From the NCBI GenBank assembly GCA_007258455.2, contig VDFB02344382.1, positions 62,001-126,000 on the forward strand: a stretch of DNA of 64,000 nucleotides. The letters are read 5' to 3'. The DNA comes from Sequoia sempervirens. Its lineage: Eukaryota > Streptophyta > Pinopsida > Cupressales > Cupressaceae. Both the position numbers and the translations under genes were made by a program. Positions 1-12,989 of the stretch are shown piece after piece. The notes beneath the pieces are model-generated. The model was not told where the DNA came from. It searched no databases and saw nothing but the letters and a program-made list of their open reading frames with translations. Every line of letters starts with the position of its first letter. Within the stretch, counting starts at the first letter, position 1.

Positions 1-396
1 CTTCGAAGGGAGGGCCATCTATCTAACGATAGGTGTGCGGGGGACTGCATTATAAGTCCGTGGTTGGCGGAAAAGCGCTCGAGTGATGTTTCTCTTCCAC
101 AGCAAGCGGCCGATATACCAGGATTTGAAAGGACAGACTCCTGGACCTTCTTACTACTATTTGTTCTAAAGCTCATTGGAGCTATGTTAGTTAAGGTATG
201 TGTTCTTGTTTCATGTACTTGTGAAGTTATTATATTGAAATGGAATCTTTATTGTAAATTGATATGGCAACATGTTCATGTGTTATCAATAAAGAAAAGG
301 AAAATTTTTATTGCAATGTCATGTTAACATGTTTACATATTGGTAGGATGTAAATTATGAAAATTTTAATTTTACCGAAGGGTCGGGTTGTTACAA
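1..396 (-). mobile_element. Partial Gypsy-type LTR, cut by the window edge
   Basis: Read on the minus strand, an element starts at 396 with TGTAACAACCCGACCC, a 5' edge common in plant Ty3/Gypsy LTRs. It continues off the left edge, so neither the other terminus nor a target-site duplication can be checked. The open frame at 64-327 lies inside it, matches no family I know and is not called as a gene. Confidence 0.4.
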
Positions 397-624
397 TTAT
401 TTTTGCAAACTTCAAAGATAAGATGCATCCAATGAGTCAATAAATGAGTACATAAAAGAAACAAGTTGTATTTGATTGATTTGAAAGAAAATTAGATACA
501 AAATGGCATCCTCATGTGGAATGCTCAATGCGTTGATATGATAGTCTAAAACAAAATGAAAATAGCAAATAGTTTTTGTAAAATTGAAAGTAAATACTAC
601 ATAAACATTAATATATTTCAGTTT

Positions 625-3600
625 TTACAAATTCGCGTCTTCCTCTTCCCATGTCTAGATCTCACTAGGGGAGAGGGTCTAGTTGTAGGACTCTGCTCCT
701 GTTGTGCCTATGGCTCCTCAACCTCCATCTTGGATGTAGATCCTACTGTAGCTGGTGGTGGTGGCACTGGCAATGACTCCTCTTCAGGTTCATCCTTAAG
801 GACATCTAATGAGAATGCAAATCCACCCCCCTCCTCCATTACATGTCACTCTAAATCATAAATGTCATCCTCGGAAAGCAATGGAGGCTGCTCCCCTCGC
901 CCTGTCCAATCACTGTATGGATCTATTTCATCCAAATCAATTGGATCATCTAATATTTCCTCTACCTTTCTTGTGCGCAATCGAGGATTATATTGCACAT
1001 AGACAAGGTCATTGAGGCATTTTTGAGCTAGTTTGTTCCTCTTCTTTGTGTAGATGGCCTCAAACAAGCTCCAATTGCGCTCACAATTGGACGAACTACA
1101 AGGCTGGCATAAGACACAAAGGGTAAATTTTTGAAGATTTGGGGTCTTTCCACCCCAATTTGTCCACCAAACATCTACAAAAAAAAAAAAAGGTTAGAAA
1201 CTTGTAACTTGTAACTTGTAATTATCAATTTTTGTAACTTGTAACTTGTAAATTTCAAATTTTATACTTGGTGGCTGATTCATTATTGCTCTCTCTGACA
1301 GGTCTGAAGAGAAGAGTGCACTCCTTTTTTCCCTATAACTTTGCAATTCATTAACAATGAGGTCTGCCTCCTCAGCTGTGGGTGTCATCCTTTGAATGAA
1401 AGTAGTTAGGCCCTCCATAATCTCTCCAGTAGGATCTGCATAGGTGCTTGAATGGAAGAAACAGGGGTTCAAGAAGTACCCTGCTACATGGATGGTTTGG
1501 TGGAGTTGATGGTTCTACCTCCTGTCAATAATCTCCCAAATGGGATCAAACTTGAGGAGGTCCCCCTTATAATAATTTCTAATAGCCTCCTTGGCCCTAT
1601 CCATGGCCTTATAAAGTTACCCCATAGGGGTTTTATCCCCATCCACCAAGTGGAGAACTCTAACCAAGGGCTCCGATGCCTACAATATAAATTTAAAAAT
1701 GCAAAAAAGATTAGAGTTACAATTTACAAATTTACAATGAAAGACATTAAAAAACTTAATCAATTTGAATTTAGATTCAAAGTTTTGATGTTACCTTCAC
1801 AATCTCAATAGCTCTTTGTGCAAAGAGGACGTCGAAGACAATGCTTGCAACTCTTTCTCCTTTTGACTTCTTCAAATAAGTTGAGTCTAGCCATGCTTGA
1901 CTCACAAAATTTTGTTTCAAAGTCGTCAATGTACCAGGAATGCTTTGCAATGTTAAGAAAACCGTTGCAAACCTTGTTACAATAGATCTCACCAATTCTC
2001 TCCCTTGGGTGTGCTCCCTCATCAAGTGAAGAACCCAAGGGCGATTGTAGATAAATTTAGCGATCCTCCTTCCATCCTCTACAATTGGTGTGACTCAATC
2101 TAATTTGCCTATGTCCTCCAAAAGAAGGTCAAGGACATGTGCAACACATGGTGTCCAAAAAATTGTGTGGTGTTTATCTTGTAGGATTCTTCTTTCTGCC
2201 ACATATTGAAGAGCACAAAAGATTTACTGAGAGGGGGGGGGGGGTGAATCAGTAAATCAACACAAACTTTTAATTCTTAATCTTTTCAAAACTTATTACA
2301 ATCAACTTTTTGATATGACCCAATTTACATAAGTTGATACAGCTTTATTGAAATAATTTTTAAAATAGGCACCAACCTACTCAACTTACAAGAGAGATGT
2401 TTTAGTAGATTATCATCTACAAGGAACACCCTAACCCTTTACAATTTTAGTAGGCACCTACCTACAAGGAGCACCAACCCCTAATGCAAGGCACCACACC
2501 TTGACTTGATGGATGAATCAAATGAAGCCAATCAGATCTGCACTCTGCCAATCCTCCAATCTGCCTTTGTGATGTAAATTCTCACACTCAGCCCACACAA
2601 GAAGAAGATAGGCTTCTGATTTAGATTTCTTGAACTTGACAACCACACATTCAGCTTTGAATGGTATGATAAATATATAAATTGACCAAAGGTTGCAACT
2701 ATTGATGATCACAACTCTTGCCTCTTTATCGTTCAGTCACACCCTTTGAGATGTGCCTCTTTGCCAAATCGATTTTTAATTGATTTAATTATTTTTCTAT
2801 TTACACACAGAACTGATTACTTCTAAAATCTCCAAATCGCATTCTCTTAACATTATCATTTGTGTCTTTTTGGTAGAACACGTCCTTTCAACCTTATTAA
2901 GCAAAAGACGTCATGGTTAAGAGATGATGTACATGTCTCTTAAGAACAAATAGTATTCTTGAATGCTTCCTTACGTGTCCCTTCATATCTATCTGAAACG
3001 TGCCCTTTTTTGATATCGACCCAAACAGTTCGCACCTATTCAATCTTGAGTTGAAAGCGATGTTACACTTCAGGATTCCGTATCTCTTTGTGAAATACGT
3101 GTCTTTTGAAATCCGCATTACACAGAAATATGTGTTTCTCAAACACGTCTTAGATAATGAATCTCACCCTTTCACAATGACAAGTTATAATGCATAATCA
3201 TCAAGTCGAAACTTTTCATTAAGGAGATTCATATATGCTGGATTAGTTTGCGGAAGAGGCATCTTAGATATATTCGCATCTTTGAAATAAGACGAGTTGA
3301 CATAATGACTAGCCGCATTCATTAACAAATATGCATTATTTTGGTTTTGTTTGCAGATACGTATAGTTTTAGCTATTTCTGAAGATAACAATTATAGCAC
3401 CCTGAGTTGATCATCTGAACCAGATATTCGAGTTCAAGCAGAATGTTGAATTTCTGAAGATAATTAATCCGCTTTTAAGACAGCCGCACAAACAAAACAA
3501 TTCTGGACTTTTTCGTCTTATATTTCGATCTGTATGTTGTGATATACGTTTTGATCTGTAGCTATTGCCTCATATTCCGATCTGTATGCAATTTCACACC

Positions 3601-4829
3601 AATTTCGATATAATCTTTCATCAAGCTTATCAGCCTTATATATCTTTAATGGTCTGATTGTCTTGACATCAACGACAATACTTCTAACACATATGCTGCT
3701 GCATTGTCAATTATGATTTGCACCACATTTTCAAGCCCAACCTTCATGCACACTTGCTCCAACATTTTAGCCAAATTTTATGCAGTTTTTATTATGTTGG
3801 AGGCATCCACTGATTTTAAGAACACCACCTCATCTTTGCAAGAAACCAAAAAATTAATGATGGTACGGTTTTTACCATCCGTTCCACCCATCATAAAGAA
3901 TAGTGCAGCCATATTTTTACCATTCTTGTCTTTGTTCTTCTATCGTTGCCCTTGCCGTTTCAGTTGCACTAGTAAGTAACTTACAAGTACAAAGTGAAAT
4001 TAAGTACACAATTTTAATTTGTAAACAAAAAAATAGCTTAATTAATCATAAATTAAACCTAAAAAAACATAAATTAAAGAACATAAGTCATAAACTAACC
4101 TCCCACTTAAGTCTTTGCAAGAAGGTGCCTTGTAGCTTTTCCCTGCAATTGTCAATGTGGTCACCAAATTGTGCTAGTAAGGTGAGTTTGCCACATTGAA
4201 AGGGATGTTGTTGAAGTACCAAAAATCCACACAAGCAATGTCTGTGTGCTCATGCACCTCCCTATTCCACCCAGTTGCCTCTAAGGAAGGTTGTGCACCA
4301 GGTGTGTTTCTAGGCACAAAAAAAAGCATGCATGCATGAACCCGTAGGTGCTGATCCTAGTGCTCTACTAGAGGTTGATGAAGGGCTCGAGGTGGTGGTG
4401 GGTTGCCTTTGCACACATGGATCACGAAGAGAGCCCACTATGCCTGCGATATCATCATTTGATTCAAGGTTGACTGGAGCACCTTGAGAAGAAGCTATGG
4501 CTGCTTGCATTGCCGCTTTTGCCTTCTCTTTTTGCACCTTTTTTTTCTTCTGCAGCTGCAAGTATGGCATGCATTTGTCTTTTTATTTCCTTGTTGGTGT
4601 TTGGGCAAGCCTTAGCATCACGTGGAGGGATGCCAGCAAGGTGGTATTTGAGGCGATAGATGCCTCCACGGTATACATTTTTACATCTAATGCAATAGAT
4701 TGATCCAAGTTCAGGTCCGTGATATGCATATTTTCAAGCAGTATCTTCTACTCCTGTTGGACGAGTGCCTACAAATCCCCCAGGCACGGATGGGGCTGAC
4801 CCTGAGGCAGAAGTGGATTAAGAAGCCAT
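625..4829 (-). pseudogene. hAT transposase pseudogene (BED, DUF659, hATC)
   Basis: Cut-and-paste transposase relic. The ATG at 4829 is followed three codons later by an in-frame stop. The BED finger near 4700 reads CIRCKNVYRGGIYRLKYHL. Later segments, all minus strand: about 4310-4100; a DUF659-like part 3895-3695 that resumes at 2206-1797 after the inserted LTR; 1681-1258; and the last exon from 1174, with an acceptor after a poly-T tract. The last exon holds the hATC signature (CERNWSLFEAIYTKKRN, then NDLVYVQYNPRLR). Decay is clear: a frameshift near 3870, stops near 3780, 2090, 1620 and 1545, and a stop at 858 ahead of an acidic, proline-rich tail to 625. It cannot make an intact enzyme. 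Confidence 0.8.
2207..3689 (-). mobile_element. Solo Copia LTR inside hAT1, duplication CATAT
   Basis: 1483 bp with TG...CA ends, flanked by CATAT at 2202-2206 and 3690-3694. On the minus strand it starts TGTTAGAAGTATTG followed by TTGATGTCAA, and near its end carries GATTCACCCCCC ahead of CTCTCAGT, as SIRE/Maximus-type Copia LTRs do. Removing it and one CATAT restores continuous hAT coding sequence. There is no internal retrotransposon sequence, so it is a solo LTR. The long G run at 2229-2240 is part of this terminus. Confidence 0.85.
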
Positions 4830-5645
4830 TATCAATTAACCTATACACACAATGACAAAGTGAAAGCACAACTTCTAGTTTTTTGATAGAAAATTTAAAA
4901 ACAAGCTAAATTAGATTAAATCAAAATAGATTACTTTAAATTAGTAAAAATCTAAACTAATTTAATATTCTTAACATTTTCATTAAAGAAAAAGGATTAA
5001 AAAAAGAAAATAATAAACTAGGTTTTCAAAAAAATGTGAAAAAAATGTAAAAAATCGGATAATTACTTTAAATTAGTAAAAATTAAGCTAACCTAAGATT
5101 GTAAACATGTTTTCAACAAAAAAAGAGGATTCAAAATAAAAAAAAATAACTAGGGTTTGAAGGAAATTTCAAAAAAATGAAAAAATCAGCAAAATATGTA
5201 AAAAAATCAGAAAAATGTGCCAAATATTCTTGTTTTGATGAATCTAAATCTTGTTTTGAACAATATAAATATATTTAATTTTTTTTTTGCACTATATTCA
5301 TGATGTTATTTAAACATAGAATCAACAAAAATGAAGAAAAAATAAAAAAAAAAGAACAAGAAAAATCAGAAAACCTACCTGGAAATCCAATTTGACTTCG
5401 AAATCTGATGAAAATCTCGTTCAAATCTTGTCTCCTTGATGCAAAATCATTGAGAAATGGTGCAAAATCATTGAGAGTGGGTTTTTGCTCAACTAAGAGT
5501 TCAGAAGAGCTCAAAAGACCAAATGGAATGCCCTTTTTGCTAGCCGCGGGCTTAAGACTCTGATCGTGCGAGTTTTTTTGTATGAAATACTCGTTTTAAA
5601 AAAACACTTGCGAGTTTTCTAAAAACTCGTGAGTTTTCCAACTAT

Positions 5646-6441
5646 GGCACCCAATTTTTTTGCACTTCTATCCATCAAGCATTATGTCAAACAGTTTGCG
5701 TTTATGATTGTTTGGTTGAGAGTTTGCTAATTTTTTGAACACATGTAAGAACCATGATCATGCTTAATAACACCCCCTTATTTTTTTTGAAGTATTCACC
5801 AATTGATACCATAGCAATAACTCAAGCAATAAACACGTAACATGCAGTTTTGATAAAATATAAGCATTGTGAGGTTTGCATATTCAAGTCTTCAACTGTT
5901 GCAAATTAATAGTGATGGTTTCATTTGTTAAATACTCTGCTGTTACAAATTTGAGGCTCAAAACACCACTAGATAGACACTATGAATCATCCACCATGAC
6001 AACAAACATATAAAATGTAAATAACTTGAAGGAAATGCAACTTGAAACCATAACAGGCCTGCTGTAGCAAATTTTCTGAGCGTTAACAGTCAGCAACAAA
6101 GGCAAACCAATTTATCAGCACTTCCCACATGTTCCTCAACTGTTGCAATAGGCCTAAAAGATCACTCCTAACACCAGATAATACTTCTATACTGCCCAAA
6201 TCTGAATATTTATGCCTAAACAGCAAGCAACATTCATTTCCAAGCAATATAATCAACTTAGAGCATTTGTAGTAGCACACAGGGGCAACTTAGGAAATAT
6301 TCATATATAATTCTTTAAGCTCTAAACTGCTTACCAACCAGCTGCAATCTGTTCTACCAATTGGGATGCTAAGGCAAGGATGATTTGCAGCCACTAAACA
6401 AACTCAAACAAGCTCTAAACTTCAAAACTACCACCCAACAC
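5646..6441. other. No recognisable feature
   Basis: AT-rich unique-looking sequence between hAT1 and the next LTR. I see no exon, RNA gene or repeat. It is probably intron of the surrounding host gene. Confidence 0.4.
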
Positions 6442-7167
6442 TTGTACGACCTGCTTGGAGGGGCGATTCACTTTAGGAAAAATAACCACAAAAAATTACC
6501 ACTCTGTATTACTTGCAATAGGGTTGCTTAGTGTTGGCGTTTTAATTTGCACCTTTGGAATGCAAATTAGAAACAGACAGCTATGTGCAGTGACCTGCTC
6601 TTCAATTTTGGAGGGGAAGCTCCCTCTTTGCTGATGGTGTTCAAGAAAGTAAATTAAATCTAATTTGCTTATCTTTTTGGTTCAGCTAAGAGCACAGGGT
6701 TTATAAAACTCAAGTGCTGTCGCTGAGATTTTTTGTTTAAGGAATTTCAACTATGACTAACCTACGCTAATGACGTTTCTATTTTCTCAAGTAAACGAAA
6801 AGCAAGAAAAACAGAAATGAACAAAGTTTGATTCTCTGACAAAATACTTGGATAAACTTTCCTTCCAACATACATCTACTTACTTTCAATGCAAGCTGAA
6901 ATTAAAGATCATATAAGCATAACACAATAAACGGAAACTTGAGACATTATATCAGAGAAAAATAGGCACAAGACTTTATTTCTCAAATCTCTGGAACAAA
7001 AGATTACACTAAACACATGCACTGAACAAGAACTTACAGCTAAAAGAGACATGCAAACTTTTTCTTACACAAAGTGAACAACAACTACACAACAACAACT
7101 TGCAGCCAAAAGAGGATCAACAATTTGTTATCACAAGTACGGTTGAAAATAAATAAGCAAGGCTGCT

Positions 7168-7179
7168 CTTATTTATAGA
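7168..7179 (-). promoter_or_regulatory. TATA box of element A
   Basis: Minus strand TCTATAAATAAG, in the same relative place as in C (59877-59888) and close to B (21705-21716). A minus-strand AATAAA lies about 195 bp downstream. This spacing suits an LTR R region, with transcription starting here and leaving the element. Confidence 0.6.
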
Positions 7180-8311
7180 CAAGCAAAGGAGTAGAGAACC
7201 CTAAAATCTCCTTGCTTTTACAACTAAGGCTTGCTCAACAAGCAAACTTTATTTCTAAAACTAGAAGAAGATAATATCTAACCACCTAAGAAAGCAGGAA
7301 AAACAGGAAATGCCAACTATTACATTTTATCTTCTTTCTCTTCTTCAAAGAATAGATAAGAATTGTTTCGAGAATAGAAAGAAAGCGGAAAAAAAGCTTC
7401 TAGAAGAAAGCTACTTTAAATTTCGATCACATCTGCCAAAAAGTTGGAAACTGTGTCTCTGTCAGGTGTATCAATACTATCAATAGCAAAGTTTCACTTT
7501 TCTAGGAAATCCTCTCCATCTGCAATCGATCTCAGGAAATCTTCAACCTCATTGGCCACTTTCTCGAACCTTGCTGACATCATGGAAATCTGACTCATGC
7601 CGCCATCACTGCTACAGACAACACTTTGAAATTGGGCTTGCACTTCATCAAGTTTGACATAGGAACCATCATCATGATGACACCGAGCAAGGATCTCTAT
7701 AATAAACTCATTTATGAACAGAAAAGCCTCAACCACTCTTTGCCTGTATGCAACAAACTCTTTGGCTATCCTCGCATAGGTTCTCACCTTGAAAATGTGA
7801 TGCTCTTTCCATGCAAGAATTTGTCTCTTGTGTTCTCTGGAAACTGTTGAGCCATAAGCTGTATCCAAATCTGCAATGATGATTTCATGCCTAGACTTTA
7901 CCTCTGCCATTGATTGTTCAAATCTTTGCAGGCCTTGACGTAAGTCATGAGCGTTATTCCTTAGCTGAAACATCTGTGCAAGGATTTCTTTTCCTCTGAT
8001 GATGTAAGAGCCCTTGCTAAATCTGAGGTGAACTTGCTGAGTTTGGCTCTTAAGAATTTCGTTAAATACTTTGTGTGTAACCTTCTTGCTTGCTGATTGT
8101 TGTTTCAGTTTGTAATGGTTTGCTGATTCTAGTTGCAATGATGTTTTTGAGTGCTTGAAAATGCCTTCTAGAATGTCTATGCAGGCCTCTAATATGAAAG
8201 TGCAATTCTTTTTTGTGTTTTTAAATGCAAATACATGAACTACATGAGTTAAATGTGCACCTACAGCAGTCAAGCATTTTTACAAACACTTTATAAACAT
8301 ACTATTATTGC

Positions 8312-9406
8312 TGATGATAAAGAGTAATACTTGACATTTAATCAAACACTTAGTATGTATCCAAGTCCAAATACAAGAGAGCAATTGGATGTAATGCAAA
8401 AATCTCCTCATCCTTTGAAATGCACAAATGATTACAATTACTTGCCAAGACTCTTGGCTGTCATGAATACATCAGAATTTCATATCATGAAACTATCATG
8501 CAAGTGCTAGTTGCTAACATGTACCAACTATTAGATGCAATGCTAAACTGATATAAAGAACCTAATGAAGAGATGTGACAAGGTGCAGATCAAATAACAA
8601 TGTGAAAACATGCCTCCATGAAGCCGTCCCTGCTCTGGTCTGTAGTTGCAGTCCTCAGAAAAAGCTTCGAATCTTCCTTTTGATGATGCCAATGCCCTCA
8701 AACTTGTGGCGCCTGGTCTTCAGATCACCTAGCAATGCGATAGGAATTTTATTTGAAATTTTCCATGCCTCTAACCACAAAATTGTCCCTCGTTCAAGGC
8801 CACCCCTGTTCTATCCATGCAGCATAACATACAGAATTATATCTTCAATAATCGGCCTCCTACTGACTCCAAAAATGAACACCAAGTCTTCAAGAATGCA
8901 ATGATGCAAGGTTCCAACTAATTTGATGCAGATATATGCCAAGATGAATGAAATCGAGTTTCCCTCATGGCTGCAAATGGATTGTAATAGCTTCAGATTT
9001 CCACCATCAAATTGAACTAAAAATTGGCCTTTGGCCACAAATTTTGCACAATGAGAATTGAAATATTCTCCTCTCTCAAAACTAGCTAGGGTTGGTGTTG
9101 CACAACCGAAACTAGCAAACTTAGAGAATTTTACTTCTCCAGCTGTGACAAGCATTCAAGCTCTCTAATATTCATAAAATGTAATTGACTCCAGGATGTC
9201 TCAAATGTCCTCTAAAAGCCCCTTATAAAGAATTGACAAGAGATTTCAAGAAGCTTCTAGAATAAATTATTATTTTATTCTTTTAAATGATTTTTTTTTT
9301 TTTTTTATTAGTCACTTTTAATATTAAATTAATTAAATATAAGGTTACTTTTTAATATTTTATTTTTTAATAACCTTATAAGTAATTAATTTAATATATT
9401 CCCCTT
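8312..9406 (-). mobile_element. Possible nested insertion in the element A gene
   Basis: The A gene loses coding similarity here. ATTGC flanks the stretch at 8307-8311 and 9407-9411, and the plus-strand left end is TG. The other terminus is CCCCTT, not CA, so a 5-bp match could be chance. It has a minus-strand TATA-like TTTATAAGGGG near 9220 and a very AT-rich end (9255-9400). The open frame at 8811-9155 (-) is unrecognised. Confidence 0.28.
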
Positions 9407-10194
9407 ATTGCTCCAACTTGGGGACATGATAGATGATAAATCCCTCAATCCATTCTTGAGTTTGTTTCCCACATATTACCAGCTGTCTCAACTGATGATG
9501 ATCAGTTGGTGTCTCTAGAACCTGGGGCAGCAACTGAGTAGCCTGTGAAGTGCCATGAACAAGGTTAGAAATGTAAAGCCTGAGTTGCCTTATTTCAGCC
9601 TTGAGGGCTGCCTTGTCTTCTCCATCTTTGAGCACTCTTTCTTGAAGGCTTTCAGATGCAACTCTGAACAAACTAACATCCGCATGTTTGGTGCTTTTGC
9701 CAAGATTAGCCTTCACCATCATGAAGTCATCTACATCCACTTCATCTCTGTTTCTATCTTCAAGAGGTGTAGCAGTCTCCATGATCATCTCACCATCAGG
9801 ATTTCTCTCAAAATGAACTTGCTTCTTTGCTTTCTTCTTAGGTGCCTCCTGATGGATGTTGTCAAGATCATCAAAATTCAACTGATATGAAGGTCTTCTT
9901 CTCTTCCTTCCCAAGGAGCTCTCAAGCCAAGATGTGGTATCTTCACTAACTTCCTTGGGAGGCTCAACTGCAACTTCTTCATCCTCTATATCAATATGAA
10001 TTGGCGAAGACCTTGGCAATGCTGTAGGATTTTGTGTCAAAGGCACATCTTTTGTTTCTTTTTGAGGCACAGACTCTTCTGGAGGAGCTTTTGCTTCAGC
10101 TGTTGGCTGCTTCTATATGATTATGTTTGAGAAGTACAACCTTCTTATGTTTTTAGTTGACCTGCTGCCCACATTGCTCGAATAATCCATTCCA

Positions 10195-10510
10195 TTGGAA
10201 GACAAGCCTAAGCCCTTCTATATTTCTCTGTATATAGGAGGTTACAAATTGAGCAATTGTATCATTGATTCTGGAGCCCTGAACAATGTCATGCCTCTAC
10301 AAGTGATGAATGCTCTAGGACTTTCATGCACCAAGACAAAAGACAAATATTACTCACTGGAGTCCAAATCGGTGTCGTTCGTCGAACAGTTGAAGGATGC
10401 TTAAGTGAGGTTGGCGGCTTGTCCTGAGAAGAAAATCATGATGACTATCCTGGTAGCTGACATTGCAGCTAGTTATAGGATGCTGTTGAGCAAAAACTTT
10501 TGCAAGGATA
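10195..10510 (+). pseudogene. Ty3/Gypsy retropepsin fragment
   Basis: One frame encodes a retroviral-type aspartic protease: FYISLYIGGYKLSNCIIDSG, then ALNNVMPLQVMNALGLS. The catalytic motif is DSGA (family: D-S/T-G-A). A TAA at 10402 interrupts it, after which RLAACPEKKIMMTILVADIA and MLLSKNFCKD continue the C-terminal half in frame. No reverse transcriptase or integrase follows. Confidence 0.75.
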
Positions 10511-10529
10511 GGTATTGTGGCCTTCGTAC

Positions 10530-11220
10530 CCACATCATCATAATAGCTGAAACTGACTTGCATCACATCAAGCCGGTGTTCGACTTACGCGCTTTGGAGA
10601 ACGCAGGTAACACTGCAATTGGAAACCTGGGGCACTCTGGACTTCTCGCAACAATGTCCATTCCTATTTCAGTGCAAAGTTTGGAATTTGTAATCGCTTG
10701 CATAAAGCATTACAATCCAGCAACTCGAGAGATTCAGTCAGTAGATGGAAGATTTGATTTGCAGCCTGAAGCCAGATGTGATTGAAAAATGCTTCTGAAT
10801 TCCACCTTGGCTTGAAAGTGTGACTATCGTCAAGGGAGAATGTGAAAGGATATGGGATATGTATAAAGAGAAATACAACAAGAAGATTGCACAGAAGTGG
10901 ATGAAAAAAAAACATAAGACTCTGCCAAATAACATTGGGCGAGGGGAATTCAAAGATGAAACTACTATCATGATCACCTTGCTCAACAAGGTCACTGGAT
11001 AAGAAGATGCTACGAAATTCCAGCCTTGGATGTTCTATGTTATATCTGACATCACGAAGAAGACTGATTTCTATGATTGGGCAACCTTAATCAGTGACAA
11101 CCTCCATCAACAAATAATAGAATACTTCCAGATTCATGAGTTCCACATGGTCTCCTACCTAGTCTACCTAGTGGCCTTCCAAGGCCAATTCAAAGGGTTG
11201 AACACTGAGGGGTCTCTAAA
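10530..11220 (+). repeat. Inverted copy of the element A gene N-terminal region
   Basis: Reads in the opposite direction to the parent gene and matches the reverse complement of about 12200-12900. Shared peptides include NLGHSGLL and IQSVDGRFDLQPEARCD. It is joined directly to the protease fragment upstream. The copies are about 1 kb apart, so the locus could form a long hairpin in DNA or read-through RNA. Confidence 0.8.
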
Positions 11221-12989
11221 CTTAAAGCTTCTGCTTCAGCTGTTGGCTGCTCTTGTATGATTATGTTTGAGAAGTCCAACCTTCTTATGTTTTTAGTTGA
11301 CTTGCTGCCCTTTACACCCTCTTGAGACTAACTTACACCTTTCCCTTTTGATTGTGCTCTAGAAGAAAATGGAAGTGATAACTGCACCCTTGGCGGCTTT
11401 GCTGCTGGAATGGATTTCTTCCTCTTGAGGACTAGGAAAACCTTGCTATGCTCGAGGACTTGTGTTGTCCTTTCTTCAACTGAGAGGGACTCTTTATTAG
11501 CCCAGTTGACCTGTGGAAGAGGTTGATCTTCAATTCGCTTCCGAGTGTACATTGGGAGTAGTACATCTCCATCATCATTTGATAATCCCTTGATATCCTC
11601 TGATAAGCAGTCTTTCATTTGATGAAGAGTGAGCCTATTGTAACTTTGCCTCCGTACCTTGAACTCATCTCTGCAGTTAGCCCAAAAATCTTCAAGAGCG
11701 GGCAAATGAGCATAGTTCGTTTCAAGTCGGGCAGCGAAGACACCATGAGGGCCATATGATCGTCTTTCGCTGTATGGCTTGAGACCAAGTGTTGCCAACT
11801 CATCACCCATGGTCTTAGCATCCGATGCTAATCTGCATGTATAAATTCCTAGCCCAAATGGAAAACTGAAGGTGGGTTTCTTTCTATTCCTCAAGACTGT
11901 GTGGACATCTTGTGCTTGCCTTACGAATTCCATGAAAACAACTTCATCTGATGGGTACCTTGGCAGCATAAGTGGAGCACTGGAGAAGCCATAGACTCTG
12001 AGGTAGGTGAATGTAGGAAACTGTATAAACCAATTTGCCCACTCCGCTATTGCTGCCTTGGTAGTTGAACAGATGTGCAACTCATTCTCCAGGTCTCGCA
12101 CTATGTGCATCAGGAAAGCCTCGTTCACCCTCTTGTAATGGTGCAATGACTTTGTGAATTCCAGCTGAGGGTGGTAGTTGTAAACATGCTGTACATTTAG
12201 AAACCCCTCAGTGTTCAACCCTCTGAATTGGCCTTGGAACGCCACTAGGTAGACTAGGTAGGAGACCATGTGGAACTCATGAATCTGGAAGTATTCTGTT
12301 ATTTGTTGATGGAGGCTGTCACTGGTTAAGGTTGCTTAATCATAGAACTCAGTCTTCTTCATAATGTGAGGTACAACATAGAATATCTAGGGCTGGAATT
12401 TCGTAGCATCTTCTTGTCCAGTAACCTTGTTGAGCAAGGTGATCATGATAGCAATTTCATATTTGAATTCACCTCGCTCGATGTTCTTTGGCAAAGTCTT
12501 ATGTTGTTTTTTTCATCCACTTCTGTGCAATCTTCTTGCTGTATTTCTCTTTATACATATCCCATATCCTTTCACATTCTCCCTTGACGATAGTCACACT
12601 TTCAGGCCAAGGTGGAATTGAGAAGCATTTTTCAATCACATCTGGCTTCAGGTTGCAAATCAAATCTTCCATCTACTGACTGAATCTCCCGAGTTGCTGG
12701 ATTGTAATGCTTTATGCAAGCGATTGCAAATTCCAGAATTTGCACTGAAATAGGAATGGATGTTACTACGAGAAGTCCAGAGTGCCCTAGGTTTTTGATT
12801 CCAGTGTTACCTGCGTTCTCTAAAGCACGTAAATCGAACACCGGCTTGATGTGATGCAAGTCAGTTTCAACTATTTTGATGAAGTCGTGGTATAGTATTG
12901 ACTTGGTCTTGAAATCATTGGGAGTGTATTCCATTCTGAAAACCTTGAAGATTGCCTGTAAACTTGTCTATATTCAGACAAATTTTGCA

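Larger units (their letters stand above)
625..5645 (-). mobile_element. Decayed hAT DNA transposon (hAT1)
   Basis: A minus-strand hAT element with BED-finger, DUF659-like and hATC-dimerisation segments in the right order. At its 5' side (5555-5645) are several copies of an ACTCG-type motif in both orientations, such as AAAACTCGCA, resembling the subterminal repeats hAT transposases bind. The second hAT at 57.3 kb also has an ACTCG-rich 5' end. The 3' terminal inverted repeat and the 8-bp duplication were not located, so both outer limits are approximate. A solo Copia LTR splits it at 2207-3689. Confidence 0.72.
10087..11310. repeat. 84-bp direct repeats bounding a rearranged segment
   Basis: 10087-10170 and 11227-11310 are near-identical direct repeats (GCTTCAGCTGTTGGCTGC is common to both). 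They enclose about 1.05 kb foreign to the element A gene: a plus-strand Gypsy protease fragment and an inverted copy of the A gene's N-terminal region. This looks like a rearranged duplication inside the gene, not a clean insertion. Confidence 0.75.
7416..12934 (-). pseudogene. Gene of element A: unrecognised basic, partly coiled-coil protein
   Basis: Function unknown; no family recognised. It starts at ATG 12934 (MEYTPNDFKTKS) and continues in several open stretches: 12934-12632; 12269-11328 (313 codons); 10070-9405 (221 codons); 8273-7494 (about 259 codons); then, after an in-frame TGA at 7491-7493, about 25 more codons to a stop at 7416-7418 with DTVSNFLADVIEI. The 10070 segment has basic tracts (GRKRRRP, KKKAKKQ) that could be nuclear signals; the 8273 segment looks helical. 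B and C share the N- and C-terminal ends. D shares the middle, for example EDFWANCRDEFKVR here against EDYWAGAWDEVEVR there. Frameshifts, stops and a rearranged 1.1 kb segment break it. A gag-like role is possible but no zinc knuckle, protease or polymerase is visible in this frame. Confidence 0.6.

Noticed and set aside
64..327. Open frame with a hydrophobic stretch at the left edge
   Set aside because: It lies inside a probable LTR, has no recognisable similarity and no start context of note.
2229..2245. Poly-G run as an assembly artefact
   Set aside because: The same GATTCACCCCCC-type tract is a normal feature of this Copia LTR type and recurs at 28884; run length may still be uncertain.
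8811..9155. 114-codon open frame (-) within element A
   Set aside because: Lies in a possible nested insertion, shows no similarity to the A gene blocks in D, and no other support.
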